Shown here piece after piece: positions 44,263 to 52,800 of a DNA stretch of 64,000 nucleotides; the first letter of the stretch is position 1, and each line of letters starts with the position of its first letter. The stretch comes from Lysobacter_I brunescens (GTDB lineage: Bacteria > Pseudomonadota > Gammaproteobacteria > Xanthomonadales > Xanthomonadaceae), in the NCBI RefSeq assembly GCF_042677005.1, contig NZ_JBHTIF010000001.1, forward strand, positions 2,294,001 to 2,358,000, given 5' to 3'. Made by a program: the position numbers and the translations under genes. Under the pieces are notes generated by a model, which was not told where the DNA came from, did not search any database, and saw only the letters and a program-made list of their open reading frames with translations.

Positions 44263-45141
44263 TCACTCGTCGATCAGCTCGCCGCCCGGCAGGAATTGCC
44301 AGGTGCGCACGACGTTGAGGATGTCCGGATCTTCCTTGGTCTTCGGCAGGGGCGGGTAGGGCTCGGCCAGTTTCGCGATGCGCAGCGCCGATTCGTCGAG
44401 CAGCGGGATGCCGCTGGACTGCACGATATCCGCGCGCTCCACAGAGCCGTTGCGGCGGATGCCGACGTTGATGACCACGGTGCCGGCGAGTTTCCGGCGC
44501 CGGGCTTCGTCGGGATAGTTGAGATTGCCGACGCGCTCGGCGCGATCGACCCAGGCGCGCAGGTAATTCGCCCAGGCGTATTCCTGCGTGCTCGCCGAGA
44601 CGAACTTGCGCGTCGGTCGCTTCGCGTAGCGGGAGGAGCGCAGGTGGATCTCGGCCGCCAGCCGGGCCATCGCCATGTCGTGCTCGATCTTCTGCTCGCC
44701 GTCGCGCTGCGTGGTGGGTGTCGAACGCCGGTCGCGACTTGGCGTGGGCAGCCGGACCTCGCTGTTCGGACTGCTGATCACCCGCGCTTCCGGCGGCGGC
44801 TGCGGCGCCGGCGACTGCGCGCGCACCGTCTGCGGCGCCGCCCCGGCCTCGATCTGCGGCACGGTGCCCGGCTGCGGGTCGCGCGGACGGCTGGCCTTGT
44901 CGTGGTCGCCGCCGCCCTGGTTGCTCGCCTGTGCCAGGAAGTCGGCCTGCTTCGGGGTCAGCGGGCTGCGGGTCTGGGTCAGCATCACGTCCAGCATCGG
45001 CACCACTGGGGCAGCACGCTCCAGCGCGAAGCCCAGGCCCAGGATCAGCAGGCCGTGGACCAGCACGGACAGGACCAGGGTGGCCCCAAGGCGTTCGTTC
45101 TCACCGATGACCGGCGCGGCGGGCAGGGGGACGGCGCTCAT
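44263..45141 (-). CDS. TonB-like energy transducer (TonB3 position)
   Basis: A 292-residue protein with an N-terminal membrane helix (about 20-40), a Pro/Gln-rich periplasmic linker and a C-terminal TonB domain (YPDEARRRKLAGTVVINVGI ... VVRTWQFLPGG). It should pass inner-membrane proton energy to an outer-membrane partner. The order TonB-like, gshB, pilG is that of Pseudomonas aeruginosa PA0406-PA0408, where tonB3 is needed for twitching and normal pilus assembly, so a pilus-linked role rather than iron uptake is likely. It starts 4 bases after the gshB stop and is cotranscribed with it. Confidence 0.88.
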   Translation of the reverse strand: MSAVPLPAAPVIGENERLGATLVLSVLVHGLLILGLGFALERAAPVVPMLDVMLTQTRSPLTPKQADFLAQASNQGGGDHDKASRPRDPQPGTVPQIEAGAAPQTVRAQSPAPQPPPEARVISSPNSEVRLPTPSRDRRSTPTTQRDGEQKIEHDMAMARLAAEIHLRSSRYAKRPTRKFVSASTQEYAWANYLRAWVDRAERVGNLNYPDEARRRKLAGTVVINVGIRRNGSVERADIVQSSGIPLLDESALRIAKLAEPYPPLPKTKEDPDILNVVRTWQFLPGGELIDE

Positions 45142-45145
45142 CGCG

Positions 45146-46099
45146 TCAGGCGTCCGCCTCCAGGGCGTCGAACAGCTGGCCGGCGATGTTCAGGCCGAAC
45201 TGCTTGTCCAGCTCGCGGATGCAGGTCGGGCTGGTCACGTTGACCTCGGTCAGGTAGTCGCCGATCACGTCCAGGCCGACGAAGCGCATGCCGCGCCGCT
45301 TCATTTCAGGGCCGACCTGGGCGGCGATCCAGCGGTCGCGCTCGGTCAGCGGGCGGCCTTCGCCGCGTCCGCCGGCGGCCAGGTTGCCGCGGAACTCGTC
45401 GCCCTGCGGGATCCGCGCCAGGCAGTAGTCCACCGGGACGCCGTCGATCAGCAGGATGCGCTTGTCGCCGGACACGATCTCCGGGATGTAGCGCTGGGCC
45501 ATGGCCAGATGCTGGTCCCCGGCGGTCAGGGTCTCCAGGATCACGTTCAGGTTCGGGTCGCCGGCCCGGGCGCGGAAGATCGAGCGACCGCCCATGCCGT
45601 CCAGCGTCTTGAGCACGGCATCGCCGTGTTCCGCAACGAACTTCTTGATTTCACTGGAATTCCTGCTGACGATCGTGGACGGGCAGCAGTGCGGGAACTC
45701 GAGCGCGGTCAGCTTCTCGTTGTGGTCGCGGAGGCCGCGCGGGTCGTTCACGACCAGGGCGCCGGCCTGCTGGGCGAAGCTGAGGATGTGGGTGTCGTGG
45801 AGGAAGTCGGCGTCGACCGGCGGATCCTTGCGCATCAGGATCAGGTCGGCCGCTCCCAGCGCACGTTGTGACTTGGGTCCGATTTCGAACCAGCCCGACG
45901 GATCGTCGCGGACGGTCAGCGGCGCGACCTCGGCGACCGCGGCACCGCCGCTCATCGCCAGCCCGCCCGGTGTGACGTAAAAGAGTCGATACTGACGCTG
46001 CTGGGCTTCCAGCAACATCGCAAATGTGGAGTCCTTCGCAATTTTGATCGATGCGATCGGATCCATGACCACGACCACATCGCGCGCAAGCTTCGTCAT
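45146..46099 (-). CDS. gshB: glutathione synthetase
   Basis: A 317-residue ATP-grasp enzyme (E. coli GshB 316) that joins gamma-glutamylcysteine and glycine. Typical parts: MDPIASIKIAKDSTFAMLLEA at the N-terminus, VLKTLDGMGGRSIFR (ATP loop), the metal site GLDVIGDYLTEVNVTSPT and the closing RELDKQFGLNIAG. The ATG at 46099 is the normal start. It is divergent from pilG and heads the unit with the TonB-like gene. Cytoplasmic, thiol balance. Confidence 0.97.
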   Translation of the reverse strand: MTKLARDVVVVMDPIASIKIAKDSTFAMLLEAQQRQYRLFYVTPGGLAMSGGAAVAEVAPLTVRDDPSGWFEIGPKSQRALGAADLILMRKDPPVDADFLHDTHILSFAQQAGALVVNDPRGLRDHNEKLTALEFPHCCPSTIVSRNSSEIKKFVAEHGDAVLKTLDGMGGRSIFRARAGDPNLNVILETLTAGDQHLAMAQRYIPEIVSGDKRILLIDGVPVDYCLARIPQGDEFRGNLAAGGRGEGRPLTERDRWIAAQVGPEMKRRGMRFVGLDVIGDYLTEVNVTSPTCIRELDKQFGLNIAGQLFDALEADA

Positions 46100-46187
46100 T
46101 CCGCCTTCTCTCCGCCCTTCGAACGGGTGGATGGTAACAAGTCGATGCCACCTGCCGTGCGATTGGCCGGGAAATTGCTAACAAACC

Positions 46188-46218
46188 TTGACAGTCCAGC
46201 TTCAGACTGGGATATAGG
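46188..46218 (+). promoter_or_regulatory. possible sigma-70 promoter of the pil-chp cluster
   Basis: A perfect -35 box TTGACA at 46188-46193 is followed by GATATAGG at 46211-46218, giving an ATATAG/TATAGG -10 like hexamer at spacing of 18-19. It lies about 65 bases before the pilG start. The spacing is long, so this is a candidate only. Confidence 0.4.
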
Positions 46219-46281
46219 TGGCTGAAAATGATGGCAAACCAGCTGCTACGACACCCGGTGTCGGACGCATGGGGAAACGCG

Positions 46282-46683
46282 ATGACGCAAGACGAGAATT
46301 CCGCCGGAGGCCTGCAGGGTTTGCGGGTGATGGTGATCGACGACTCGAAGACCATCCGGCGCACCGCCGAGACCCTGCTCAAGCGCGAGGGGGCCGAAGT
46401 GGTGACCGCGACCGACGGTTTCGAGGCCCTGGCCAAGATCGCCGACCAGCGACCGCAGATCATCTTCGTCGACATCATGATGCCGCGCCTCGACGGCTAT
46501 CAGACCTGCGCGCTGATCAAGAACAACCAGATCTTCAAGCACACGCCCGTCATCATGCTGTCGTCCAAGGACGGCCTGTTCGACAAGGCGCGTGGCCGCA
46601 TCGTCGGCTCCGAGCAGTACCTCACCAAGCCATTCACCCGTGAAGAACTGCTCGACGCCATCCGCACGCACGTCAACGCCTGA
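46282..46683 (+). CDS. pilG: response regulator PilG
   Basis: A 133-residue CheY-like single receiver domain (P. aeruginosa PilG 135). Acidic pocket Asp20-Asp21, phospho-acceptor Asp64 in FVDIMMP, Thr/Ser in IMLSSKD and Lys116 in YLTKP. In pseudomonads PilG~P promotes pilus extension by PilB and cAMP synthesis. I chose ATG 46282 (GGGGAAA 6 bases upstream); the frame opens at 46228. First gene of the Pil-Chp cluster, 18 bases before pilH. Confidence 0.95.
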   Translation: MTQDENSAGGLQGLRVMVIDDSKTIRRTAETLLKREGAEVVTATDGFEALAKIADQRPQIIFVDIMMPRLDGYQTCALIKNNQIFKHTPVIMLSSKDGLFDKARGRIVGSEQYLTKPFTREELLDAIRTHVNA

Positions 46684-46701
46684 CCGGGGGGTAAGGCAAC
46701 C

Positions 46702-47073
46702 ATGGCTCGTATCCTGCTGATTGAAGATTCGCCGACCGACACCGCGGTGCTCACCCGCCTGCTGGAGAAGCACGGTCACCAGGTCCTGGCATCCACCAGC
46801 GCCGAGGACGGCATCGAAGTCTGCAAAAGGGAATTGCCGGACGTGGTGCTCATGGATGTGGTGCTGCCGGGGATGAACGGCTTCCAGGCGACACGCGCGA
46901 TCACCCGCGAGTCGTCGACCAAGCACATCCCGGTGCTGATTGTCAGCACCAAGGGCATGGACACCGACCGCGCCTGGGGCATGCGCCAGGGCGCGCGCGA
47001 CTACATCGTCAAGCCGCCGAACGAGGATGCCCTGATCGCGCGGATCGACCAACTCCTGGGGAACGGGACATGA
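46702..47073 (+). CDS. pilH: response regulator PilH
   Basis: A 123-residue CheY-like receiver (PilH 121 in P. aeruginosa). Acidic pocket Glu8-Asp9, phospho-acceptor Asp52 in LMDVVLPG and Lys104 in YIVKPP. PilH in Pseudomonas works against PilG, as phosphate sink or by action on retraction through PilT. Its stop overlaps the pilI start (ATGA). Confidence 0.95.
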   Translation: MARILLIEDSPTDTAVLTRLLEKHGHQVLASTSAEDGIEVCKRELPDVVLMDVVLPGMNGFQATRAITRESSTKHIPVLIVSTKGMDTDRAWGMRQGARDYIVKPPNEDALIARIDQLLGNGT

Positions 47074-47672
47074 GCGCAGAGGACCTGGACATCGACGGCC
47101 CGCCGTCCGATGACGCCATCGCCCCGCCGGCCATGCCGATGGTGGATGCGTTCGACACGCTCGCCGAATACGAGCGGCGCAGCCTGGCGCACGTCGCGGG
47201 CCTGCCCGAGCAGTTGCAGGCCGCCGGCCTGTGGCGCGGCATCGGCTACCGCATCGGCCGTCATCGCCTGGTCTCGAACTACGAGGCCGTGGCCGAAATC
47301 ATCACCGTCCCGCAGATCACCCCGGTGCCCGGCGCGCAGCCGTGGATGCTCGGCGTCGCCAACGTGCGCAGCAACCTGCTGCCGGTGGTCGACCTCAAGC
47401 AGTTCCTCGAAGGCGCGCGCTCGGTCATCCACGAAGGCCACCAGAAGGTCATGGTGCTGCGCCAGCCGGGCGGCGACGTCGCCGTGACCATCGACGAACT
47501 CTACGGCCAGCGTTCCTTCATGGAGGAGCAGCTGGTCGACGCCGAAGGCGTGACCGAAGGTCGCTACTCCGGACTGATCGAACGCGCCTACCGGGTGGCG
47601 GAGGATGTCTGGGGCGTATTCAGCCTCGACCGTCTCGTCCGCACCCCCGAATTCCGTCATGCCGCCGTCTGA
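47070..47672 (+). CDS. pilI: CheW-type adaptor PilI
   Basis: A 200-residue CheW-domain protein that couples the receptor PilJ to the kinase PilL. An extension of about 50 acidic residues precedes the CheW fold, whose core GIGYRIGRHRLVSNYEAVAE begins near 55, followed by ITPVPGAQPWMLGVANVRSN and LLPVVDLKQFL. The ATG at 47070 overlaps the pilH stop. Confidence 0.94.
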   Translation: MSAEDLDIDGPPSDDAIAPPAMPMVDAFDTLAEYERRSLAHVAGLPEQLQAAGLWRGIGYRIGRHRLVSNYEAVAEIITVPQITPVPGAQPWMLGVANVRSNLLPVVDLKQFLEGARSVIHEGHQKVMVLRQPGGDVAVTIDELYGQRSFMEEQLVDAEGVTEGRYSGLIERAYRVAEDVWGVFSLDRLVRTPEFRHAAV

Positions 47673-47725
47673 CGGCACGCCCATTCACAGCATCAGTTAA
47701 AACAACGTAGATCGAGGCTAGAACC

Positions 47726-49753
47726 ATGAGCACTCCGATGGACACCGCCGGCAAAGGCCGCGCCCAGAGCACTTCCCTGTGGTTGTGGGTCCTGGTCGTC
47801 TCGCTGCTCGTCTTCGCGGGCAACACCGGTTACGCGCTGTACAAGACGGCGCGGTTCGGCGGGGCCAACACCGCGGCCTCGAACCTGCAGGTGAATTCGC
47901 AGAAGCTGGCGAACCAGAGTCGAGAGGCGGTCAACGGCGACGCGGCGGCCTTCAAGGCGGTCCGCGCGACCAAGGCGCAGATCGAAGCCGACGTGAAGCT
48001 GCTCAACGACCGCTTCGGCAGCGCTATGGACGTGTCCGGTCCGATCGGCGCGGCGACCGCGACCTGGGTGCCGATGGGCAAGAGCGCCGACCAGATCCTT
48101 GCCTCGGAAAGCGCTGTCCTCGCGGTGGCCGGCAACGCGAAGAACTTCACCGATCGCGTGCCGCAGCTGCAGGCGCAGCTCGACGAAATGGGCCGCGCGA
48201 TGTCGTCGACTGGTTCGGCGCCGTCGCAGGTGTTCATGGCGGAGCGCCAGTCGGTGCTCGCGGCGTCGATGGCCAAGAGCGTCGCGGAAATGCGCGCAGG
48301 CGGCACCGGCGCATCGGTGGCCGGCGAGCGACTCGTCCGCGACGCCGGCGTGTTCGCCCAGGTGCTCAACGGCCTGCGCGAAGGCGACCAGGCGATGGGC
48401 GTGCAGAAGCTCACCAACGCCACCGCGCTGGCGACCCTGAACCAGGCCACCACGCTGTGGGTCGAGATGAAGAAGGACCTCGACGCCATCGTCGAATCGT
48501 CAGACAAGCTGTTCCGCGCGCAGACTGCGGCGACCGACCTGACCACCGGTTCGAACCGCCTGCTCGACGACAGCGTGAAGCTCTTCAGTGCGTTCACCGC
48601 GTTCAGCTCGTCCGGTGAAGGCAGCAACATGTTCGGCATCGGCAGCCTGCCGATCAGCGTGCTCTCCGGCCTGCTGGCGGCGATCTCGATCCTCTTCCTG
48701 GTGGTCTCGCTGAACCGCGCGCAGCGCCGCCGGTACGAGAGCTCGATGGAACTGAACAATCGAAACCAGGAGGCGATCATGCGCCTGCTGGACGAAATGG
48801 GTTCGCTCGCGGAAGGCGACCTCACCGTGAAGGCGACCGTGACCGAGGACATGACCGGCGCGATCGCGGACTCGATCAACTTCGCGGTCGAACAGCTGCG
48901 CAGCCTGGTGCAGACGATCAACGACACCTCGGTGCAGGTCGCGTCGAGCGCCCAGGAAACGCAGGCGACCGCCATGCACCTGGCCGAGGCCGCGGAACAC
49001 CAGGCCCAGCAGATCGATACCGCCACCAACCGCATCAACGAAATCGCGACCTCGATCAACCAGGTGTCGCGCAACTCCGCCGAATCGGCGGACGTGGCGC
49101 AGCGCTCCGTGGAAATCGCGACCAAGGGCGCCGGCGTCGTGCGCCAGACGATCGTGGGCATGGACTCGATCCGTGGCCAGATCCAGGAAACCTCGAAGCG
49201 AATCAAGCGACTGGGCGAAAGCTCCCAGGAAATCGGCTCGATCGTGGAACTCATCAACGACATTTCGGAACAGACGAACATCCTCGCGCTGAACGCGGCC
49301 ATCCAGGCGGCCTCGGCGGGTGAAGCGGGCCGCGGCTTCGCGGTGGTGGCGGACGAAGTGCAGCGACTCGCGGAACGCACATCGAACGCGACCAAGCGAA
49401 TCGAAGCGCTGGTGCAGACCATTCAGGCCGATACCAACGAAGCGGTCAGCTCGATGGAGCAGACGACCTCCGAAGTGGTCGCGGGTGCGCGACTGGCCGA
49501 GGACGCGGGTACCGCGCTGGGCGAGATCGAAACGGTGTCGAACACGCTCGCGGGCCTGATTCGCGGCATCTCCAGTGCGGCGCAGCAGCAGTCCGCGGCG
49601 GCGACCGACATCACCCAGACGATGACCACCATTCAGTCGATTACCGCGCAGACCTCGCAGGGTGCGAACCAGACCGCCGCGTCGATCGGAAACCTGGCGC
49701 AACTGGCGGCGGATCTGCGCCGTTCGGTCGCCGACTTCAAGCTGCCGGCCTGA
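47726..49753 (+). CDS. pilJ: methyl-accepting chemotaxis protein PilJ
   Basis: A 675-residue receptor (PilJ of P. aeruginosa 682). Membrane helices at about 14-34 and 306-330 flank a periplasmic helical sensor that carries the PilJ domain repeats; HAMP follows, then a coiled-coil signalling domain with its tip ISEQTNILALNAAIQAASAG and EAGRGFAVVADEVQRLAERT. It senses pilus tension or PilA in pseudomonads. Near the tip the sequence repeats AIQTASxGEAG logic of all such proteins. No pilK (CheR) gene follows; the next gene is pilL. Confidence 0.95.
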   Translation: MSTPMDTAGKGRAQSTSLWLWVLVVSLLVFAGNTGYALYKTARFGGANTAASNLQVNSQKLANQSREAVNGDAAAFKAVRATKAQIEADVKLLNDRFGSAMDVSGPIGAATATWVPMGKSADQILASESAVLAVAGNAKNFTDRVPQLQAQLDEMGRAMSSTGSAPSQVFMAERQSVLAASMAKSVAEMRAGGTGASVAGERLVRDAGVFAQVLNGLREGDQAMGVQKLTNATALATLNQATTLWVEMKKDLDAIVESSDKLFRAQTAATDLTTGSNRLLDDSVKLFSAFTAFSSSGEGSNMFGIGSLPISVLSGLLAAISILFLVVSLNRAQRRRYESSMELNNRNQEAIMRLLDEMGSLAEGDLTVKATVTEDMTGAIADSINFAVEQLRSLVQTINDTSVQVASSAQETQATAMHLAEAAEHQAQQIDTATNRINEIATSINQVSRNSAESADVAQRSVEIATKGAGVVRQTIVGMDSIRGQIQETSKRIKRLGESSQEIGSIVELINDISEQTNILALNAAIQAASAGEAGRGFAVVADEVQRLAERTSNATKRIEALVQTIQADTNEAVSSMEQTTSEVVAGARLAEDAGTALGEIETVSNTLAGLIRGISSAAQQQSAAATDITQTMTTIQSITAQTSQGANQTAASIGNLAQLAADLRRSVADFKLPA

Positions 49754-49846
49754 CGGCCCGACTCCAAAGGTGCGGAGCACTGGCGACATGATCCGAAACC
49801 CCTGCCACCTTGAAACCCGGCGCGTGCGTGCCGGTGGAGGCGCCCG

Positions 49847-52800
49847 ATGAGCGCACTCCATCAGGCCATCGAACACAGCGTCCTGGGCTGGGTCAAACCG
49901 GAACTCGACGAGACCCTGCGTCAGGTCGGCGTCGAGATCGAAGGCTTCGCCGACGATCCGGCGGACACCGGCCGCATGCGCGTCTGCGCCGATCTGCTGC
50001 ACCAGGTGCAAGGCACCCTGCGCATGGTCGAGCTGTACGCGCCGGCGATGGTCGCCGAGGAAATGGAACACCTGTCCAACGCCCTGCGCGAAGGCGGGGT
50101 CTCGGATCGCGATGCCGCCTGTTCCGCGCTGATGCGCGGCGCAGTGCTGCTGCCCGACTACCTGGAACGCCTGCAGAGCGGCCACAAGGAAATCTCGATC
50201 GTCCTGCTGCCGATGCTCAACGAGCTGCGCGCCGCGCGCGGCGAGTCGGGCCTCAGCGAAAGCGTGCTGTTCAATCCCGATCTCGATCGCGCCCTGCCGG
50301 AATCGCTGCCGCGCGCACCTGCGGCATCGCCCGCCAGTCGTGGCCAGGAGGCATCGCCCTTCCTGCTGCGCCTGCGCGACGCCATGCAGGGCTGGCCGGA
50401 GCAGGGCAGTCCCACGGACGCCCAGGGCCTGCAGTTCGCCGCCGACGCGCTGCTCGCGCGCACCGCCGACGAGCCGCAGCGCCGCATGTTCTGGGTGGCC
50501 GCGATGGTCGCCGAGGCGCTGCGCGACAACGCGATCGCCGCCACGCCCGGCCTGCGCCAGGCCTTCGCCAGCGTCGAACGCGAGGCGCGCGGGATCTTCG
50601 CGCCGTCCGGCTACGACGCGCCGCGCGCCGATGCCGCGCTGGAACCGACCCGGCAACTGCTGTTCCACGTCGCGAACAGCGATTCGGCGCATGCCTCTCT
50701 CGCCAAGCTGCGCGACGTCTTCGACCTCGAAGCGCTGAAGCCGACCGAATCCGAACTCGACCATGCCCGCGGCAGCGTCGCCGGCCGCAACCGTTCGCTC
50801 CTCGACACGGTCGCCGGCGCGGTGAAGGAAGACCTGCTGCGCGTGAAGGACGAGCTGGATCTGTACCTGCGTACCAGCCAGCGCGATCCGCTTGCCCTGC
50901 AGCCGCAGGCCGAAGCCCTGCAGCGGGTGTCCGATACCCTGGGCATGCTCGGCCTGGGGCTCGCGCGCAGCCTCGTGCAGCAGCAACGCGACGCCGTGCA
51001 GGAGATCGTCGACGGCAAGCGCAAGGCCGACGAGTCCGTGCTGCTTGAAGTCGCCGGAGCGCTGCTCTACGTCGATGCCTCGCTGGACGACCAGGTCGCG
51101 CGCCTGGCCAGCGGCGACGGCGCCGACACCGAGGAAGACCTCGCCAACGCCGAAGCCCGCAAGGTGCTGGACGTGCTGGTGCGCGAGGCGATCGCGAACT
51201 TCGCGGCGGCCCGCCAGGCCTTCGTCGCCTTCGTCGAAACCAGCTGGAGCCACGCCGAACTCGAACAGGTGCCCAAGCTCCTGAGCGATGTCTCGGGCGC
51301 GCTGAACATCCTCGAATTGCCGGTGCCGGCGCAGTACCTCGACGGCGTGCGCCTGTACACCGAGATCGAACTGCTCGATCGCCACCGCATCCCGAACAGC
51401 CGTCAGCTCGATACCTTCGCGGACGCGCTGGCCAGCGTCGAGTACTACCTCGAAGCGTTGCGCGAGCAGCGCTCGAACCGCGACGACATTCTCGACATCA
51501 CGCGCAACAGCCTGGAAACGCTGGGTTACTGGCCGCTGCCTGCCGAGCGCTCGCGCGCCGAGGCCGTGCCGGCCGCCGCGCCGCCCGTGGCGGCGCCCGC
51601 CGAGGCACCGGTCCAGACGCGTGCGCCGGAGCCGGTCGCGCCCGAACCCGTCGCGAAGGATGTCGACATTCCGCTGACGGTCGAGCCGCCGATGGCCGCA
51701 CCGCCGCCGGTTGCGCCTCCGCCGCGTCCCCTGCTCTGGGCGTCGCAGTTCGCACCGCCGCCGGCCGATTCGCGTCCTGCCGCCGAGCAGCCCGCCGAGC
51801 AGGCGGTCGAACCCGCTGCCGCAGAGGCACCGATGGCAGCGACTCCGGTCGAGTCCGAGTCGGTTGAATCCATTTCCCTCGAGTCGATCGCGCTCGAGTC
51901 CACCCCGCTCGAATCCGTCGAGCTGGAGGCCGTCGCTGAAGCGCCTGCGATGGATCCGTCCTACGCGGACAGCCTGGTTCTCGAAGCGATCTCTCTCGAA
52001 GCGATCTCCCTCGAAGCGGTCTCCCTCGAAGCCGCAGCGCCGGAGGCCCCGTCGGTCGAAGCCGCTCCGGTCGAAGAAACGCATGTCGAGGCGACCCCTG
52101 TCGAAGCCGCGCCGCCTGCGGCTGCTCCGGCGCCTGCCGCCGTCGAGGTGCCGATGGTCGCGGTCGCGCCGGTCTCTGCCGGTTTCGACACCACCAGCGA
52201 CGACATCGACGACGAAATCCGCGAAATCTTCCTTGAAGAGTTCGAGGAAGAGATCGCCAACCTCGGCCAGCTGCTGCCGGCCTGGAAGGCCGATCCGAAC
52301 AACGTCGAACGCCTGCAGCCGGTCCGCCGCGTCTTCCACACCCTCAAGGGCAGCGGTCGCCTCGTCGGCGCCAAGACCCTGGGCGAGTTCAGCTGGAAGA
52401 TCGAAAACATGCTGAACAAGGTGCGCGATGGCCTGCGTCCGGCCACGCCACCGGTGATCGCGATGGTCGATCACGCCTGCAACACCCTGCCGCAGCTGCA
52501 TGCTGCGCTGGCCGGCGACGGCCTGGTCAACGTCAACCTCGCTGCGATGGAGGCCATGGCCGATCGCATCGCCGGTGGCGAAGAAGTGATGCCGTCCGCC
52601 GCCGCGTTCGCGCTGGCCGCCGCGCCTGCGGCCGTCGCCGTCGACGCCATCGAGGCTGCGTCCGAAGCGGACATCCCGGTGGAAGCGCCGGCGGAAACGA
52701 TCGCCGTCGATGCGATCGAAGCCGAAGCGGCCGACGACGGCATTCCGGTCAGCGTCGGCGCGGTCCTGTTCGAGATCCTGCAGGCCGAAGTCGGTGGCCA

